Numbered from the stretch's first letter, positions 23,550 to 35,620 are shown. The stretch: DNA of 64,000 nt from Tamarix chinensis (GCA_030549775.1 CM060174.1:70435466-70499465); one strand, 5' to 3'. Made by a program: numbers and translations. Notes: generated by a model from the sequence alone, not told the origin.

Positions 23550-25278
23550 ATGGAGGCTAATAAAATTAAGATGACTTCTTGTATGTGAAAAGATTGCATC
23601 TACCAATTTTTGTTAGGGATAAACTGATAAAGATTGACAATTTGATCATAAAAAAATGTGTGGTTTTGTTTGGCAATGAGTAGAGAAAAATGTTTACAAC
23701 CATATTGTGAATAAAACAAAAGCAAAGACACTATGGGATACACTATACAATATGTATGCCTTAAAGATCGGGATCAATAAATTGCCTCACTTGAAGTAAT
23801 TGATGAATTTGAGATACAAAGATCATTTTTTTTAATTCTAATCATTTGAATGACTTCTAAGGTGTGTTAAATTAGCTTTCAGGTATGGGCGTTAAGTTTG
23901 AAGATGAGGTTCAAGTATTGTGGCTCCTTATAATATTCTATTGGATTCTTGAGAAATATTTTGGGTTTTTCACTCACTAACTATGCCCCAAATGGTGAGG
24001 TGACCATGGAGCTTGTTAAGAGCGGTGTTATGAATGAGGAGATGAGAAAAAAGCAAGGGTCATCCTCACAGTTAGATGTTTTGTTTACTGAAAATAGGAG
24101 GAGAAGCAAGGGAAAATTTATAAGGTAATCATAAGATCTAAGGTAAGTCAAGAGGCAAGTATAAGAATCTTGAATGCCATTATTGTGACTAAATGAGGCA
24201 TATCAAGAAGTACTGATACAAGTGGAAGAGAGATAACAATAATTTCAAGCAAGAAAAAAAATGATAATGATGATCATGTTTTTTTATCGCATTTGATGAT
24301 CTTCTTATTTTTGTTGATGAGAATGTTGTGAATCATGATATGAGTTGGGTTACTGATAGTAGCGCTTCACAACATGTTACCTATAGGAAGAAATTCTTCA
24401 CTTCTTACAATCCTGGTAATTTTGGAGTTTTGAAGATGGGCAATGATGGCTTTTCTAAGGTGATTGACATAGGAGATGTATGCTTGGAGACTAAGCTTGA
24501 AAAAATCGTATTCTCAAGGGTTTTCGATACGCACTAGATGTTTGCCTAAATTTGATTTCAGTTGGAAAACTTGATGATGAGGGTTTCTATAATAATTTTT
24601 GTTTAGGCTAATAGAAGATCACTAGAGGTAATATGGTTGTGGCTCGAGGTAACAAATGTTCTAGCTTGTATTTTATACAAGCTTTGATTTCTAGTGATCA
24701 TGTGAATGTAGTGAAAAACAATGATTTATCTGAGTTGTGGCACAAAAGGCTTAGCCACATAAGTGAGAAAGGACTTAACTACTTGTAAAAGAAGAATCTG
24801 TTCTTCGGTTTGCAGTGTTCCAAATTGGATAATTTTTCTCATTATATGGTAGGCAAACAATGTAGGGTTTATTTCTAGAAGCATCATCATTCAAGAAGAG
24901 CCAAGGTTCTTGAATTAGTGCATTCATATTTTTATAGTCCCATTAAGGTAAAATCTCTTAGTGGTGCACTTTACTTTATCACTTTTATTGATGATCATTG
25001 TAGAAACTTTAGGTTTATACCTTGAAATCTAAAGACAAAGTGTTTGAGAAGTTTAAACACTTTCATGCCTCTATTGAAAGAGAGACCAGTAATAAGCTGA
25101 AATGCATTCAAATTGATAATGGTGGTAAGTATTGTAGCCAATTTGATAGGTATTGCATTCAGTAGGATACTAGGCACTAGAAGACTCCTCCAAAGACTCC
25201 TCAGATGAATAGTTTGGCAGAGAGGATGAATAGATATCTTATTGAAAGAGTTAGATGTATGCTTTCATAGGAAAAGTT
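23550..25278 (+). pseudogene. Copia A gag, protease and integrase N-terminal part (decayed)
   Basis: Reading begins MEANKIKM at 23550 and soon meets stops. Recognisable pieces follow in copia order: TLWDTLYNMYA near 23728; a CCHC zinc knuckle near 24176-24220 (CHYC then GH region, with a stop and the last Cys lost); an aspartic protease segment 24340-24537 with WVTDSSAS where the family has D-S/T-G-A; the pre-integrase LWHKRLSHISEKGL near 24737; and an integrase core near 24970-25270. The coding sequence is cut at 25278 by E3 and resumes at 28870. The G-to-S change in the protease motif and the stops indicate no function. Confidence 0.8.
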
Positions 25279-27192
25279 TGTAATACCTCAAATTTTTAGC
25301 TAAACTTAATCCCGAGTAATTAATATTGTAGCATAATTCTATTATTGGAAACTTAACATTCCTATCATACCCTGACTCCTTAGTCTTAAATCTTATCCTA
25401 ACCTTAATTTTTATTCCAGGTTATTAATATATTTTCTAATATAAACCTAATTCTAGATGATCTTTAATTAGTTTATTATAATATCCTAACCTAAATTATC
25501 TTAACCGAAACCTAATTATAAACCCACACATTTCATTTTCTTTTTATGTTTTTTTATTCTCCTTCTCCTATTCCTTTTTGCTAGCCATTTCTTTTTACCC
25601 TTCTTATTTCCTTTGTGCGCACCAACATTTTTCCCCACCAAGCCTACCACTGCCTCCATCAACTCCTACCTCCTACATTTGTGGGTTGAGATTGAAATTT
25701 TGGCCAATCGTTCCCTTTTCCTACATGCATGGACGTGTGCACATTTAATGCCCCGGACCTACCTCCTTCTCCCTCCAACTTTTCTGTCTAGAAAACCACC
25801 CCTAGCAATGGTAGGTTATGCCATTGCTAGCTCCCTTGCTCAGTAATCCCAACTAATCCCCTCCTTGTTGCGGTAGAGACTTCCTTCGAGTCTTGGTTTG
25901 ATTTTTTCCATTTACTTCACTTTCATTTACCTTAGATTTTCCTTAAGTATATCATTACATGATAATGTGGTTTTGCTAGTTTTTTTCTTAAGTGATTTAC
26001 CAAAATTTCTAGAGGAGTTGGGATAGGATAAGCATGCTTAGAGACTAGAATCCTTTTCTGTAATAATATTAGTCATTATTTAGGGTTTTATATTAAATGC
26101 TTTGTATGATTTTGTGCATTATTATATTATTGTTAATAGGTTTATTAAAACATGTTGTTAATGTTGTGGTTTGATAAGAAGATATTACGTGTTAAGAAAT
26201 GAGTAAGTGGAAAAGCTTGTGATATCGTTACAATAATAGTTTATGTGGAATACCCTCAGAAAGCTTGTGATATCATTACAATATATATATAGTCATACTA
26301 TGGGATTAATAAAGTATAATAAGTATGGAAAATGATTGTATGTATTATGTATGGTGAGAAATGGAGGATTTGGAAATAAAGATACTAAAAATATAAGGTT
26401 TTTTGTGGAATAAAGAGCATTTGGTTATTCTTAAGGGCATTTTTTTCAATATGGGTTTAATATAAAAATTTTAATATTTTAATGTATTAGTGGGTTTATA
26501 TTATTATAATAATATCAGGTGGGATGTTGGGACTAATTATAAAGTAATAAGTTCCACAAAATGAGAAAAATGCCTAATTTGGGAATAGTAACCTTAAAAG
26601 GGGGGATGTTATTATAACATGTATGAAAATATTAGAATTATAATACAATTTTTGGATATTTTGTTTGTATTGGTATTTTAGGGATGTATATTGAATTTGG
26701 TCATTATATGATCCTTAAGGGAAAAGTTATGGCATACCTATGAAATTAAGATTTTGTAAGCATTGTGAATAGAACTTTTGAGATAGAGCTATTATTGTAA
26801 GTTTAAGATGTGAGAATTAGGCCTTAAATTTTGAATATGATAATAATGATAATAATAATAATAATAATATTTGAGGATAAGTTACTAAATTTAGTGGGTA
26901 AATGATCAATATGGGGAAGGTTATGCCTAAAATGTGAAATTAGGGTTTATGAGGAAAATTATGGACCTATACCTTGAGGATGGCCTTGATAACAATGTGG
27001 TTATGATTTATGTGTTTCAATTATGTGGTTTTAATTTCAAACCAATCTTTAATATGATATTAATAATTTAAAGTAAAAGATCACATGAGTTAGGACCAAT
27101 TGTGTAATATCTCGAATTAAGTGGAGTACTATGAGGATAGATCAGGCTACTTATATTAACATGATATACTATCCTTTTAGTAATTATTTCCT

Positions 27193-27260
27193 AATATCTC
27201 CATAGTTAAGAATGCTAGACATGGAGCAATATTTAGGATGGGAGACCCTTCTAGGAAGTT
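27193..27260 (+). other. 5S rRNA-derived segment, first LTR copy of Cassandra-1
   Basis: CTCCATAGTTAAG and AGGATGGGAGACC, followed by CTAGGAAGTT, match in order the CTCCGCAGTTAAGCGTG and AGGATGGGTGACC blocks of plant 5S rRNA. These blocks hold the internal RNA polymerase III promoter of 5S genes. It is not a functional 5S gene. Confidence 0.75.
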
Positions 27261-27663
27261 TTTGAAAGGTTTTTGAAAATTTCTCGAGAATTGCTTGAGT
27301 GAGGACGAAGAGCAATCAAAAGACTTGTATTGATTTGTGTGGCTAGCTGATCAATCCAAAAGTATTCTAGGGTATCCCTCATGTGGTCATATTCCATGAC
27401 ATTTTTAAGGATGGGTGAACCTCCTAGAAATTTTTTAGAAATTTTGTAAAAATTTCTTGGGAAGTGTGTGCGTGAGGAAAAAGCATGCTCTTGTGTTGAT
27501 TTGTCAGGCTAGCTGATGAATGCAAAAGCACTCCAGCATATCCCCCACATGGTCATATCAACTCGAGGTATTACATATCTAATACTCTAATTGACTGGAG
27601 TGTTATACGGATTGATCTAGCTACTTATATAAACATAGTATACCTTTCTTTTAGTGATTCCAT

Positions 27664-27734
27664 CTTAAGAACTCCATAGTTAAGCGTGTTGGCCATGGAG
27701 CAATTTTTAGGATGGATGACCCTCTTGGGAAGTT
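27664..27734 (+). other. 5S rRNA-derived segment, last LTR copy of Cassandra-1
   Basis: AGAACTCCATAGTTAAGCG and AGGATGGATGACC then CTTGGGAAGT closely follow the middle and 3' half of plant 5S rRNA. This is the best preserved copy in the window. The A-box-like AGTTAAGCGTG is intact. Confidence 0.8.
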
Positions 27735-27889
27735 TTTAAAAATTTCTTGAGAAGCACATGAGTGAAGATAAAGTATGTTGAAAAGACTCATGTGGATTTG
27801 TGGGGTTAGCCGATCAAATCAAAAGCGCTCCTATGTAGCCCCAATGTAGTTGTATCGATTTGAGGTGTTATAAATTGTATCTATCCATT

Positions 27890-28350
27890 CCATAGCACGA
27901 GAATAGTGACTAAGCATGTTTTTCCCAAGGGTTATATAGTATTGATACCATTCTACCTATAAGAATAGTGGCCAAGAGCGTTTTATCCTAGGGTTGTATA
28001 TTATTACCATTCTACTAGTGAGAATAGTGGCCAGGAGCATCTTTTCTTAGGGTGGTATAACTGTTCCATTGGTTGAAAATAGTGGGGTCTTTGAACTTAA
28101 TCTAAATATATTAGGAGAACGATCATAATCGTTAATAAGATATTAATCAATTAAAGTAGAAGACTACTTGAGTTAGGATCGATTTTACCTGTTCATTCCA
28201 CTAGACGAGAATAGTAGTCAAGAGTATTTTTCCCTAGGGTTGTATATTATTGATAATTGTTCCACCAATAGAGAATAATAGCTAGGAGCATTTTTTCCCA
28301 GGGCCGTATATATTGATAACCGTTTCACCGGTTGAGAATAGTGGGGTCTC
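27890..28350 (+). repeat. AATAGTGG subrepeats of E3, 3+3 array
   Basis: Units of about 55-60 bp contain GAGAATAGTGGCCAGGAGCG-like cores preceded by CCATTCTAC or CCATTCCA. They form a first group near 27890-28095 and a second near 28190-28350. In both, the last unit ends AATAGTGGGGTCT. These are diverged versions of the E1 repeats at 5553-5917. Confidence 0.75.
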
Positions 28351-30600
28351 TAAACTCATCGTAAATAAAGGAATGTCTTATGTTACTTGGAATAATGAGA
28401 TCTAGATCATTAAATAGTTGTATTACTCTATGGTTTACACATGAGTTTTGACTTCCTATCATGAATTCATGTAATTAACGATATCCCTGACACGAGTGTA
28501 TCATTACTTTACTAAGTACGTCGTGTATTGATCATCATTCATATGGGTGTTGCTCATTCCCACGAGCAGATGACCAGGATGTCTATGTGCAAGTGGATGA
28601 AGACTAAGTGGATGATTATGCAACTTATGATGCTTTGTATGGAGTTGGGTGATATTATGTATCAAGCTAAACTGGTATTTACATTAATGAAGTTTCTCTT
28701 GTTTTCTATTTATTCTTTTTTACTTTTAATGGATTTTTCCTTGTGATTGATGTAAGGACGGTATGGTAAGCCAAACTTATGTTAATTACGATAGTGACAC
28801 TAGGTCATTTAGGTTATATGGTTCCGCTATAAAATAAAAGTTTTTAATAGTAAATTTTGAGGTGTTACAAAGTTACCTAAGTATTTTTGGGTTAAATCTT
28901 TACTTACAACTACAAATGTAATTAATTTAAGTCTTGTAGTTTCTTTGAATAGTGATGTACCCAATAGAGTTTGGTTTGGCAGATATTTCTCATATAATCA
29001 CTTGCTTGTGTTTGGTAGCAAGGTATATGTTCATGTCCCTATGATGAGAGGTCAAATTTGATCTAAAGCTAGTGGGAAGTAGGGATTTAGTGTTCATTGA
29101 AGGCCAGAGCATTACTAACATTGATAAAGTTGAGATGAGCAGAGTTGAGAATGATGATCAACTAATAAATAATGGATCTAGTGAAGATGCAATAGGCACA
29201 TGGACTTATTGATTGTGGAGTATAGGATAACATGGATGAACATTTAGCTTATGATGAGTAGTATCATGGTGGCGACATTGATCTCCAACAGATGATGTTT
29301 TAGGTGATCGCTAATAAGTTCCTATAGATGAACTAGTAGGTCCACTTAGGAGGTCATAGATTTTCTTCTAGATACTATTCACAAGAGTACGTGCTTTTAG
29401 TTGATGGGGGAGATCCTGAGTCTTATAAAGAAGTTGTTGAAAGTGGAGACAAAGATAGATACCTTGAAGCAATATTAGATGATATGTATTTTTTGTATGA
29501 TAACTGTATATTTGAGCTAGTGAAGTTACCTAAGGGTAAGAAAGATTTAAAGAATTAGTGGGTCTACAAATTAAAGCAAGAGGAGTATTCTCCAGTCCCA
29601 CAATATAAAGCTAGGTTGGTGGTAAAAGGCTTCAAGAAAAAGAAAGGTATTGATTTTAGAAAAATCTTTTCTCCTATTGTAAAAATATCTTCGATCCGAG
29701 TAATATTATGCTTGGTTGCTAATATTGATTTAGAGGTTAAGCAAATGGATTTGAAGACTACTTTATTGTATGGTGAATTAGAAGAAGAGATATACATAGG
29801 GAAACTATAAGGTTTGTAGGTGAAAGGTAAAGAAGACCATGTTTGCAAGCTTAAGAATAGTCTATATGGATTGAAATAGGCACCAAGGAAGTGGTACAAG
29901 AAGTTTGAGTCAATCATCAAACAACATCACTATAAGAATACTACTTTAGATCACTATGCTTTTATGCAAAAATTTGGTGATGGGGATTTCATCATTTTAT
30001 TGCCTTATGTCGATGATATGCTCATTGTTGGTAAGAACCCTTCTAGGATCGAGAATCTAAAGTAAGAGTCAAGAAAGTATTTTTTTTTCATGAAAGAATT
30101 GATTCCAGCAAAGCAAATTCTCGGAGTTAGATTCATTCGAGATAGAGGAGCTAAGAAGTTGTGTCTATCTCAAGAGAAATTCATTGAGAAGGTACTTCAA
30201 AGATTCAAGATGGAGAATACCAAGGTCGTAGGCACCCCACTTGCTCTTCACTTGAATTTGAAGTCTAAGAAATATCCCCTCTATAAAGTAGAGAAGTAAG
30301 AGATGAAGAGCATTCCTTATTCATCTATTGTAGGTAGTCTAATGTATGCTATGGTATGTACGATACATGATACTACTTATGCAGTTGGATTTGTTAGCAA
30401 GTTCCTTTGTAACCCTGGTAGAGTGCATTGGAATGTAGTGAAGTGGATCTTTAGATATCTTAATGGCACTTCTTATTTGAGACTTCATCTTGGAAGTGAG
30501 GAGTTAGACATTAAGGGATATATTGATTTAGATATGGATGAGGATGTTAACTCAAGGAAATCTAATTTAGGTTATTTGATCACTTTTATATAGGGAGTAG

Positions 30601-30906
30601 TGTAATATCCCAAGTCAGTATAACCACACTGGGGATACCTTGGAGCACTTTCAGATTGATCGAGTGGCTCCACAGATCAACACAAGTTACTTCAGCAAGA
30701 TTTTTCCCACTCACACACTTATTGAGAATTTTTTAGAAAATTTTCTAAACTTCCCAAGAGTATCACCCATCCCAAAAATTACTCCATAGCCAGCATGCTT
30801 AATTATGGAATTCTTAAAATGGAATCACCAAAAGGATAGTATACGATGTTGATATACGTAACTAGATCAATCCTTATAGCACTCCACTTAATTTAGGGGT
30901 ATTACA
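30601..30906 (-). repeat. 3' LTR of Cassandra-2, with an extra 70-bp segment
   Basis: It begins TGTAATATCCC and ends GGGGTATTACA on the plus strand. The 5S-like block lies at about 30749-30817. Compared with the other LTR it holds about 70 extra bases near 30630-30705 that resemble part of the longer LTR form in Cassandra-1, so the other LTR has probably lost them. Confidence 0.8.
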
Positions 30907-31038
30907 TTCACCCCCACTCAAGGAATGCAACATTCTCATTATGCTTGACCACTAGCTATCTCAAAACAATTTATTCTAAAAATCATCTTGCTTAGTGGTT
31001 GACTGACTCATCTAAGTTCATATCGTGGTTGTGGTTTT

Positions 31039-31050
31039 GCTTTGATACCA
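31039..31050 (-). other. Primer-binding site of Cassandra-2
   Basis: The minus strand reads TGGTATCAAAGC two bases inside the 5' LTR, a match to initiator methionine tRNA-type sites with one difference from TGGTATCAGAGC. Confidence 0.85.
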
Positions 31051-31052
31051 TT

Positions 31053-31288
31053 TGTAACATTCCGAGTCAATACGACCACACGGTTTTTCCCACCCACACC
31101 TTCTTGAGAAATTTTCAAAAAATTCTTGAAACTTCTCAAGAGGGTCACCCATCCTAAATATTACCCCATGTACAACATGCTTAACTATGGAGTTCTAAGG
31201 ATGAAATCACCAAAAGGATGGTATACCATATTGATATAAGTATCTAGATTAATCCTTATAGCACTCCACTCAATTTAGGGTTATTACA
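31053..31288 (-). repeat. 5' LTR of Cassandra-2
   Basis: It begins TGTAACATTCC and ends GGGTTATTACA on the plus strand. The 5S-like block lies at about 31131-31200 (GGGTCACCCATCCTAAA and CTTAACTATGGAGTTCT on the plus strand). Confidence 0.85.
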
Positions 31289-31689
31289 AGTAGTGTTATG
31301 GCATTATAGACTTCAGAAACATGTCACTTTATCAACTACCAAAGCTGATATCATTGCTATAACCGAAGCTAGCAAGGATTTCCTATGGTTAAAGAAATTT
31401 CTTTAAGAGATTTTTCTTTGTTCAGGAAAGATATGTGCTCCTTTTTGAAAATTAAATCACTATATATCTTGGTAAGAATCATACCTTCAATTCTAGATAA
31501 AAATACATTGATATATGATATCATTGGATGTGTGATGTTTTGGATGCTAAGTTAATAGACATTGATAAGGTATACAGCGATGAAATGGAGCTAATATATT
31601 AAAAAATCCTTACTAAGATGGAATTTTGAGGTTTTTTGCATGATTGTTAGGATGGCAATCACCTCCACATAGTCGGGAGGGAAAGAATT

Positions 31690-32190
31690 TGTTTGGGCAT
31701 TTGGGATCCCTCCTATATGGTGAAGCCCATTTTTAAGCCAAGTTTACTTTTGAATTTTTATTAATGACCTAAATTTGGAAATTTGGAAATGCTAAATATA
31801 ATATGAAAAGTTGATGTTTGAAGGTGAGTAATTATGAGAAAAAATGATATCTAAATCCTGTAGGGGGAGAGAGAGAGAAATGCAAAAATTCTGCCATTAT
31901 TTTCTTCAACATACGTTTGAACAATTCAAATATTCGAAGTTGTTCACCATTGAATCTTTCTGAATTTTTGTCCCACGCTTTCTAGGACATTATTATTGGT
32001 TATGAACGATGGATATTTGCTTTCAATCTCTCTATATTAGTTTGTCATTGGTATTTTAGTGGGTATTTTTGTTTAAGTTAGTTTTATATCGGTTTTGGTT
32101 TTGGCTTCATATATTGTGCTCAGTTTTAGCTAAAAATTATTGAGGTTTATGTTAGCAAATTTTTGTTGATCAATGTAAAAGGCATGGCCA
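31690..32190 (+). repeat. 3' LTR of copia A, truncated
   Basis: It matches the 5' LTR at 22697 from its start through ATTGGTATTTTAGTGGG and GGTTTTGGCTTCA. Similarity fades near 32160-32190. About 830 bp would be expected, so the end is lost or has diverged, next to the LTR end of copia C. Confidence 0.7.
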
Positions 32191-32194
32191 AGCA

Positions 32195-35100
32195 TGTTAT
32201 TCTTTTCAAGAGAATAAATATTGTATTTTAATAGTCCCCCCCAATTATTATTCCCTCGATCAACTGATATATTTTGGCCATGCCAAGTTACTTAATGAAT
32301 TCTTTAAACGTTGGTCCACTAAGTGTAATACCCCATTTACAATGTTTTTAACTTGTCCATAGAGGTGTGTTAAATGATTTTTTTTATATAAAGTATGTCT
32401 AAATGTGTACATATGGTGTTAAAATGGTGATCACACCACTCGACTAGTGTGAACAACCAATAGACTAGTTTTCAAACCAATTTACTTGTTTAGCTCTTAT
32501 TTTCATTTCTTAGCTTGAATGATTTCAAAACTTGATCAATTGATCATAAAACCTTTTTGTGGATTATATTCTTTTGCTAGTAATCATGTTTCTATGTTAT
32601 GGTATTATATTATTAAAGTTTAGGTCGTTATTTCATTTTATTTAGCCTAAATCTTCCAAAATGCACAATTTTCATCTTTTAGCTCCCAACAACTTTCTTT
32701 CCCTCTCTCCTTCATTATTTCCTGTGCCATGAAAATAAGGAGTTACAACAATATGGCAGTTGATTGAAATACTTGTTCAGACCATACTCACTTCCATGCT
32801 TCCTATCGATACCCCATCATGTTAACTCTTACACCTTTGTTGCCCACACTCAACCTTACAACTCAACTCTCTCTATCCCTCTCCCTCATCATTTTTTTTC
32901 AACCAAGAGGGCCTAGTAATTTCTCAATACTCAACTTCAATTCATTCCCTTACACTTCCATGCCCTCATTATCTCTTCTCATAGCATTTTTCTCTAATGG
33001 TGAGATATCCTTTTTATTTCCTTGAAATCGAGGCCTTACTTCCTCTATCCTTGATTTTTGAGCCTTTCTTTTCAACTCTCCTTTATTTTTTCTTTAAACA
33101 AAGAAAGGTTAAGGATTGAAAAGGGTTAATAATTTCTATTCACTTTTCCCTTTTGGCTCAATCCACCTTGGGATGAGGTTGAATTGTAGCTTTCCTTGTT
33201 CTTTTGTTCTCTTCTTCCTCTTTTTTTTTAGGCTAGTTTAATCCAATTTTTTCTTTGGTTTTAAGGTTTTCAAAAAGCTGTGATAGTGATGCTACCTAGC
33301 TAGGATTTATTTCTTGTTCTTTAATAATTTTAATTAAAGTAAATCAATATTATTCTCAACATGGACGGTGCATGAAATGTGTTTCTTGTGTTTTATGTTA
33401 AGTATGAGTTGTAGTAGTTATTGTGATAACATGCTTTTCTTCAAGAATATGGTAAGACATAGTCAGCATGCATTCCTTATTATTTTGAACATGTATTATG
33501 GATATCATGTTTTTGGTGTTACTTCCATGTTGGTGATTCTAAATCATGAATCATAATGATAACAAGTATTTTTTATTAAGTATGGAAAATGTGTGGTTTT
33601 TGTTTTTCCTAGACTAATTGATCAATTAGTTTTACCAATCAACATTTTTTTGGGTTATATCGTAAACACATCTGTTGGTTTGGACAAGCACATTGACTAG
33701 TTTAAAAGGATCATCGATTAGTTGAACAAACTAGTCTGTTAGTTGCGGCATGTTTTTCAATTTTTTGGATTTGGTTTACCCATACTGGCTGAGTAGTACT
33801 AGAGAGCAATCAACTGATACCTCCAATTTTGACTTTATTTTTTATTCTTTAGTGGTGTTTCCTTGAGGCTTCTACACTAAATTTTCCTTTTCCTTAACCA
33901 TATTATGATACTGGCCTTGATTAAATGGGTTAAAATGAATGGTTAGTGATGGCCTTAAGCCATGGATGCCTTACTTGTTTTGAGTTTGGTGATACCTCTA
34001 AACCATAAAATTTGGATTAATAATTAGTAATTGAATATGTTTATTGTCATTACTTATAAAGCACTAATAATGGTAGTTAAGAGTTCATTCGAGCCTTTTG
34101 TTTCAACTCTTAAGATATGTAGCCAAAAGTTAGAGAGGGGGTGTCTCTTATGTTTTATCTTTTCACTTAGTACCTCTCTTACTCTACTAGATTGAGGTTG
34201 GTAGGAGGTATGCTCATATTGTAAGAGTTAAGATTAATACAGTGGTAGGCCAACATGGTGAAAATATCCAATTTAGATAGATGTGGTATCTCAAGCCATC
34301 CAATGCTTTATATGCCTATGTTAGGAAGGTGTGGCATCCCAATACATTTTAGTCCATGAGCCAATTATATACTCAAGGTGTGGTGGGTGTAGCATCTCCT
34401 TATAAATTCCCCTTAATATATGCTGATCAAATATGATGACTGTGTTATCACAATTTTTATGTGTTATTCAACCATGATTTTTGTTTATGGTGGAGGAATA
34501 AGTGTGATCGCTTGAATATCTTAAAAATTGGAATTGTGTGGTCATATTTTGGAAGGATAATAATAAGTGATATCTTATTTTAGTTGCATGAGTTACACTA
34601 TGTCATTATCATTATGCCATGATATGAATTCTAAGCATGATTGTATGCCTTGTTATTGTATGACCTTTTATGTGTATCATGAGCCCTTATCTTATAATAG
34701 GATAGATTATTTTTACTCAATAAGTCATTTTACTAATACTACCATCTAACAGTCATTGCCTATTCCCATAAGCATAAGATAGTTACAGCATACCAAAGAT
34801 GATGATGTGGGTCTTTAGTGGAAATTGCATGGGAATTATGATCATATGTTTGTATAGTTGAGAGTTAGGATAACTGGTATAAATAGTTTTTCCAATTGTT
34901 TTAGGATATTTTTATTTCTTTTAGGTTATTTAAACTCTTAAATTTGATTCCTATATTGCAAATCTTGTATCATTTCACCTTTTATCATATTGTCATCATT
35001 GTCCATATTATTGTTATTTTTATGCTATATCATTCATTTATTTGCTTGTTTCGTTATATTTTTACATGCATCAAACATGAACTAAGTGAATGATCACACC

Positions 35101-35620
35101 TCTCCCATGTTTGGTGTGGTGGTAATATTCCTTAATTTGTTTTCAAATGCTTCTACATTATCTTAAATGAAAATTTTGATTTGAAAAAAATTAGGGGTGT
35201 GACACTAAGCCCCTTTTTGAAGGTATCTACAATTTGGTCTTCAATTTTAATGTGCTTTATCTCAATTTCATCTTGCAAAAAAATTTCTTTTATAAAGTGG
35301 TAATGTACTTCATGTGTTTTGCTCGAGCATGAAACATGGGATTTTCTTCTATCTTAATTGTTGATTGATTATTACAACATAGTTTTACCAAGCAATCCAC
35401 TGGTTGATCTAGATCTTGTAAAAGTTGCATCACATTTATATGCTCATGTGTTGTTATACCTGCCACTCTACACTTAGCCTTTCATTGATAACGATATTAT
35501 GGGATGGTACTTACCATATTAATATTTAACTCCTAATCCTATAGTAAATAAGTATCCAGTTTTTTAACGTCGTGCAGTGTGGTCATCGACATAATTAATA
35601 AGTACATTTTGTGTCCTATT
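32195..35620 (-). mobile_element. Ty1-copia 3'-end relic (copia C), interrupted by E7
   Basis: On the minus strand, 35620-35205 reads as a copia RNase H with stops (KTGYLFTIGLG, CCNNQSTIKIEENPMFHARAKH). Beyond E7, 32323-32244 gives LSGPTFKEFIK then LGM, the usual C-terminal end of copia pol. A C-run at 32233-32243 is the polypurine tract on the minus strand, and sequence below it would be the start of the 3' LTR. The 5' two thirds of the element are missing. Confidence 0.75.
32324..35204 (+). mobile_element. Solo-LTR-like element E7 in copia C
   Basis: It starts TGTAATACCCC and ends GGGGTGTGACA, with a perfect target duplication CTAAG at 32319-32323 and 35205-35209. Removing it rejoins the pol reading of copia C. 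It has a pyrimidine-rich head region (about 32690-32900) as in the other E units. Its own short repeats differ: GGTGTGGYATCTC words recur near 34285-34410, and ACTAGTTTG-like words near 33600-33780. It has no gag or pol. The small ORFs at 32819, 33368 and 34567 show no family resemblance. Confidence 0.85.

Larger units (their letters stand above)
27103..27872 (+). mobile_element. Cassandra-like TRIM with tandem LTR copies (Cassandra-1)
   Basis: It starts TGTAATATCTC and ends GAGGTGTTATA, with a perfect target duplication AATTG at 27098-27102 and 27873-27877, inside E3. It contains two full copies of an LTR-like unit (about 27103-27385 and 27570-27872) and a partial copy between them (about 27390-27569). 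Each full unit carries a 5S rRNA-like segment. No primer-binding site or internal region separates the units, unlike the element at 30601-31288. Unequal exchange between LTRs could explain this. Confidence 0.8.
25279..28869 (+). mobile_element. Solo-LTR-like element E3 in copia A integrase
   Basis: It starts TGTAATACCTC and ends GAGGTGTTACA, with a perfect target duplication AAGTT at 25274-25278 and 28870-28874. Removing it rejoins the copia integrase reading (…LS*EKL then PKYFW). Inside are a pyrimidine-rich stretch (about 25540-25620), a Cassandra-like element (27103-27872) and AATAGTGG subrepeats (27890-28350) in the same 3+3 order as in E1. It has no gag or pol. The ORFs at 25613-25846 and 28528-28746 are not convincing genes. 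Confidence 0.88.
30601..31288 (-). mobile_element. Complete Cassandra-like TRIM element (Cassandra-2)
   Basis: Two LTRs (31053-31288 as 5' LTR, 30601-30906 as 3' LTR) flank a 146-bp internal region with a primer-binding site and a purine-rich tract but no coding capacity. The target duplication AGTAG is perfect (30596-30600 and 31289-31293). Removing the element rejoins the RNase H reading of copia A. Both LTRs carry the 5S rRNA-derived block on the minus strand. This is the defining feature of Cassandra, a non-autonomous retrotransposon known across vascular plants. It must use enzymes from other elements to move. Confidence 0.88.
28870..31689 (+). pseudogene. Copia A integrase C-terminus, reverse transcriptase and RNase H (decayed)
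   Basis: After E3 the reading resumes with PKYFW. A reverse transcriptase follows: SYKEVVESGDKDRYLEAI near 29430, WVYKLKQEEYS near 29560, YKARLVVKGF (29610-29640), KISSIRVILCLVA, YGLK*APRKWYKKF near 29865 and LLPYVDDMLIVG near 30000. RNase H pieces follow (SSIVGSLMYAMVC, WIFRYLNGTSYLRL, SRKSNLGYLITFI), then a Cassandra-like insertion at 30601-31288, then LSTTKADIIAITEAS near 31330. At least seven stops interrupt it. The purine-rich GGGAGGGAAAGAA just before 31690 is the polypurine tract. Confidence 0.85.
22697..32190 (+). mobile_element. Old Ty1-copia retrotransposon (copia A) with nested insertions
   Basis: The related LTRs begin TGTTGGGGCAT at 22697 and TGTTTGGGCAT at 31690. Between them lie a primer-binding site, a gag relic with zinc knuckle, protease, integrase, reverse transcriptase and RNase H in copia order. 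E3 (25279-28869) splits the integrase and a Cassandra-like element (30601-31288) splits the RNase H. Without these and their duplications the element would be about 5.2 kb, a usual copia size. Its LTRs are clearly diverged and its coding region has many stops, so it is older than its insertions. The right LTR can be followed only to about 32190. Confidence 0.85.

Noticed and set aside
27193..27734. Possible genuine 5S rRNA genes
   Set aside because: Only the middle and 3' part of 5S is similar, it is diverged, and each copy sits in an LTR with TG..CA ends; these are Cassandra-type LTR segments.
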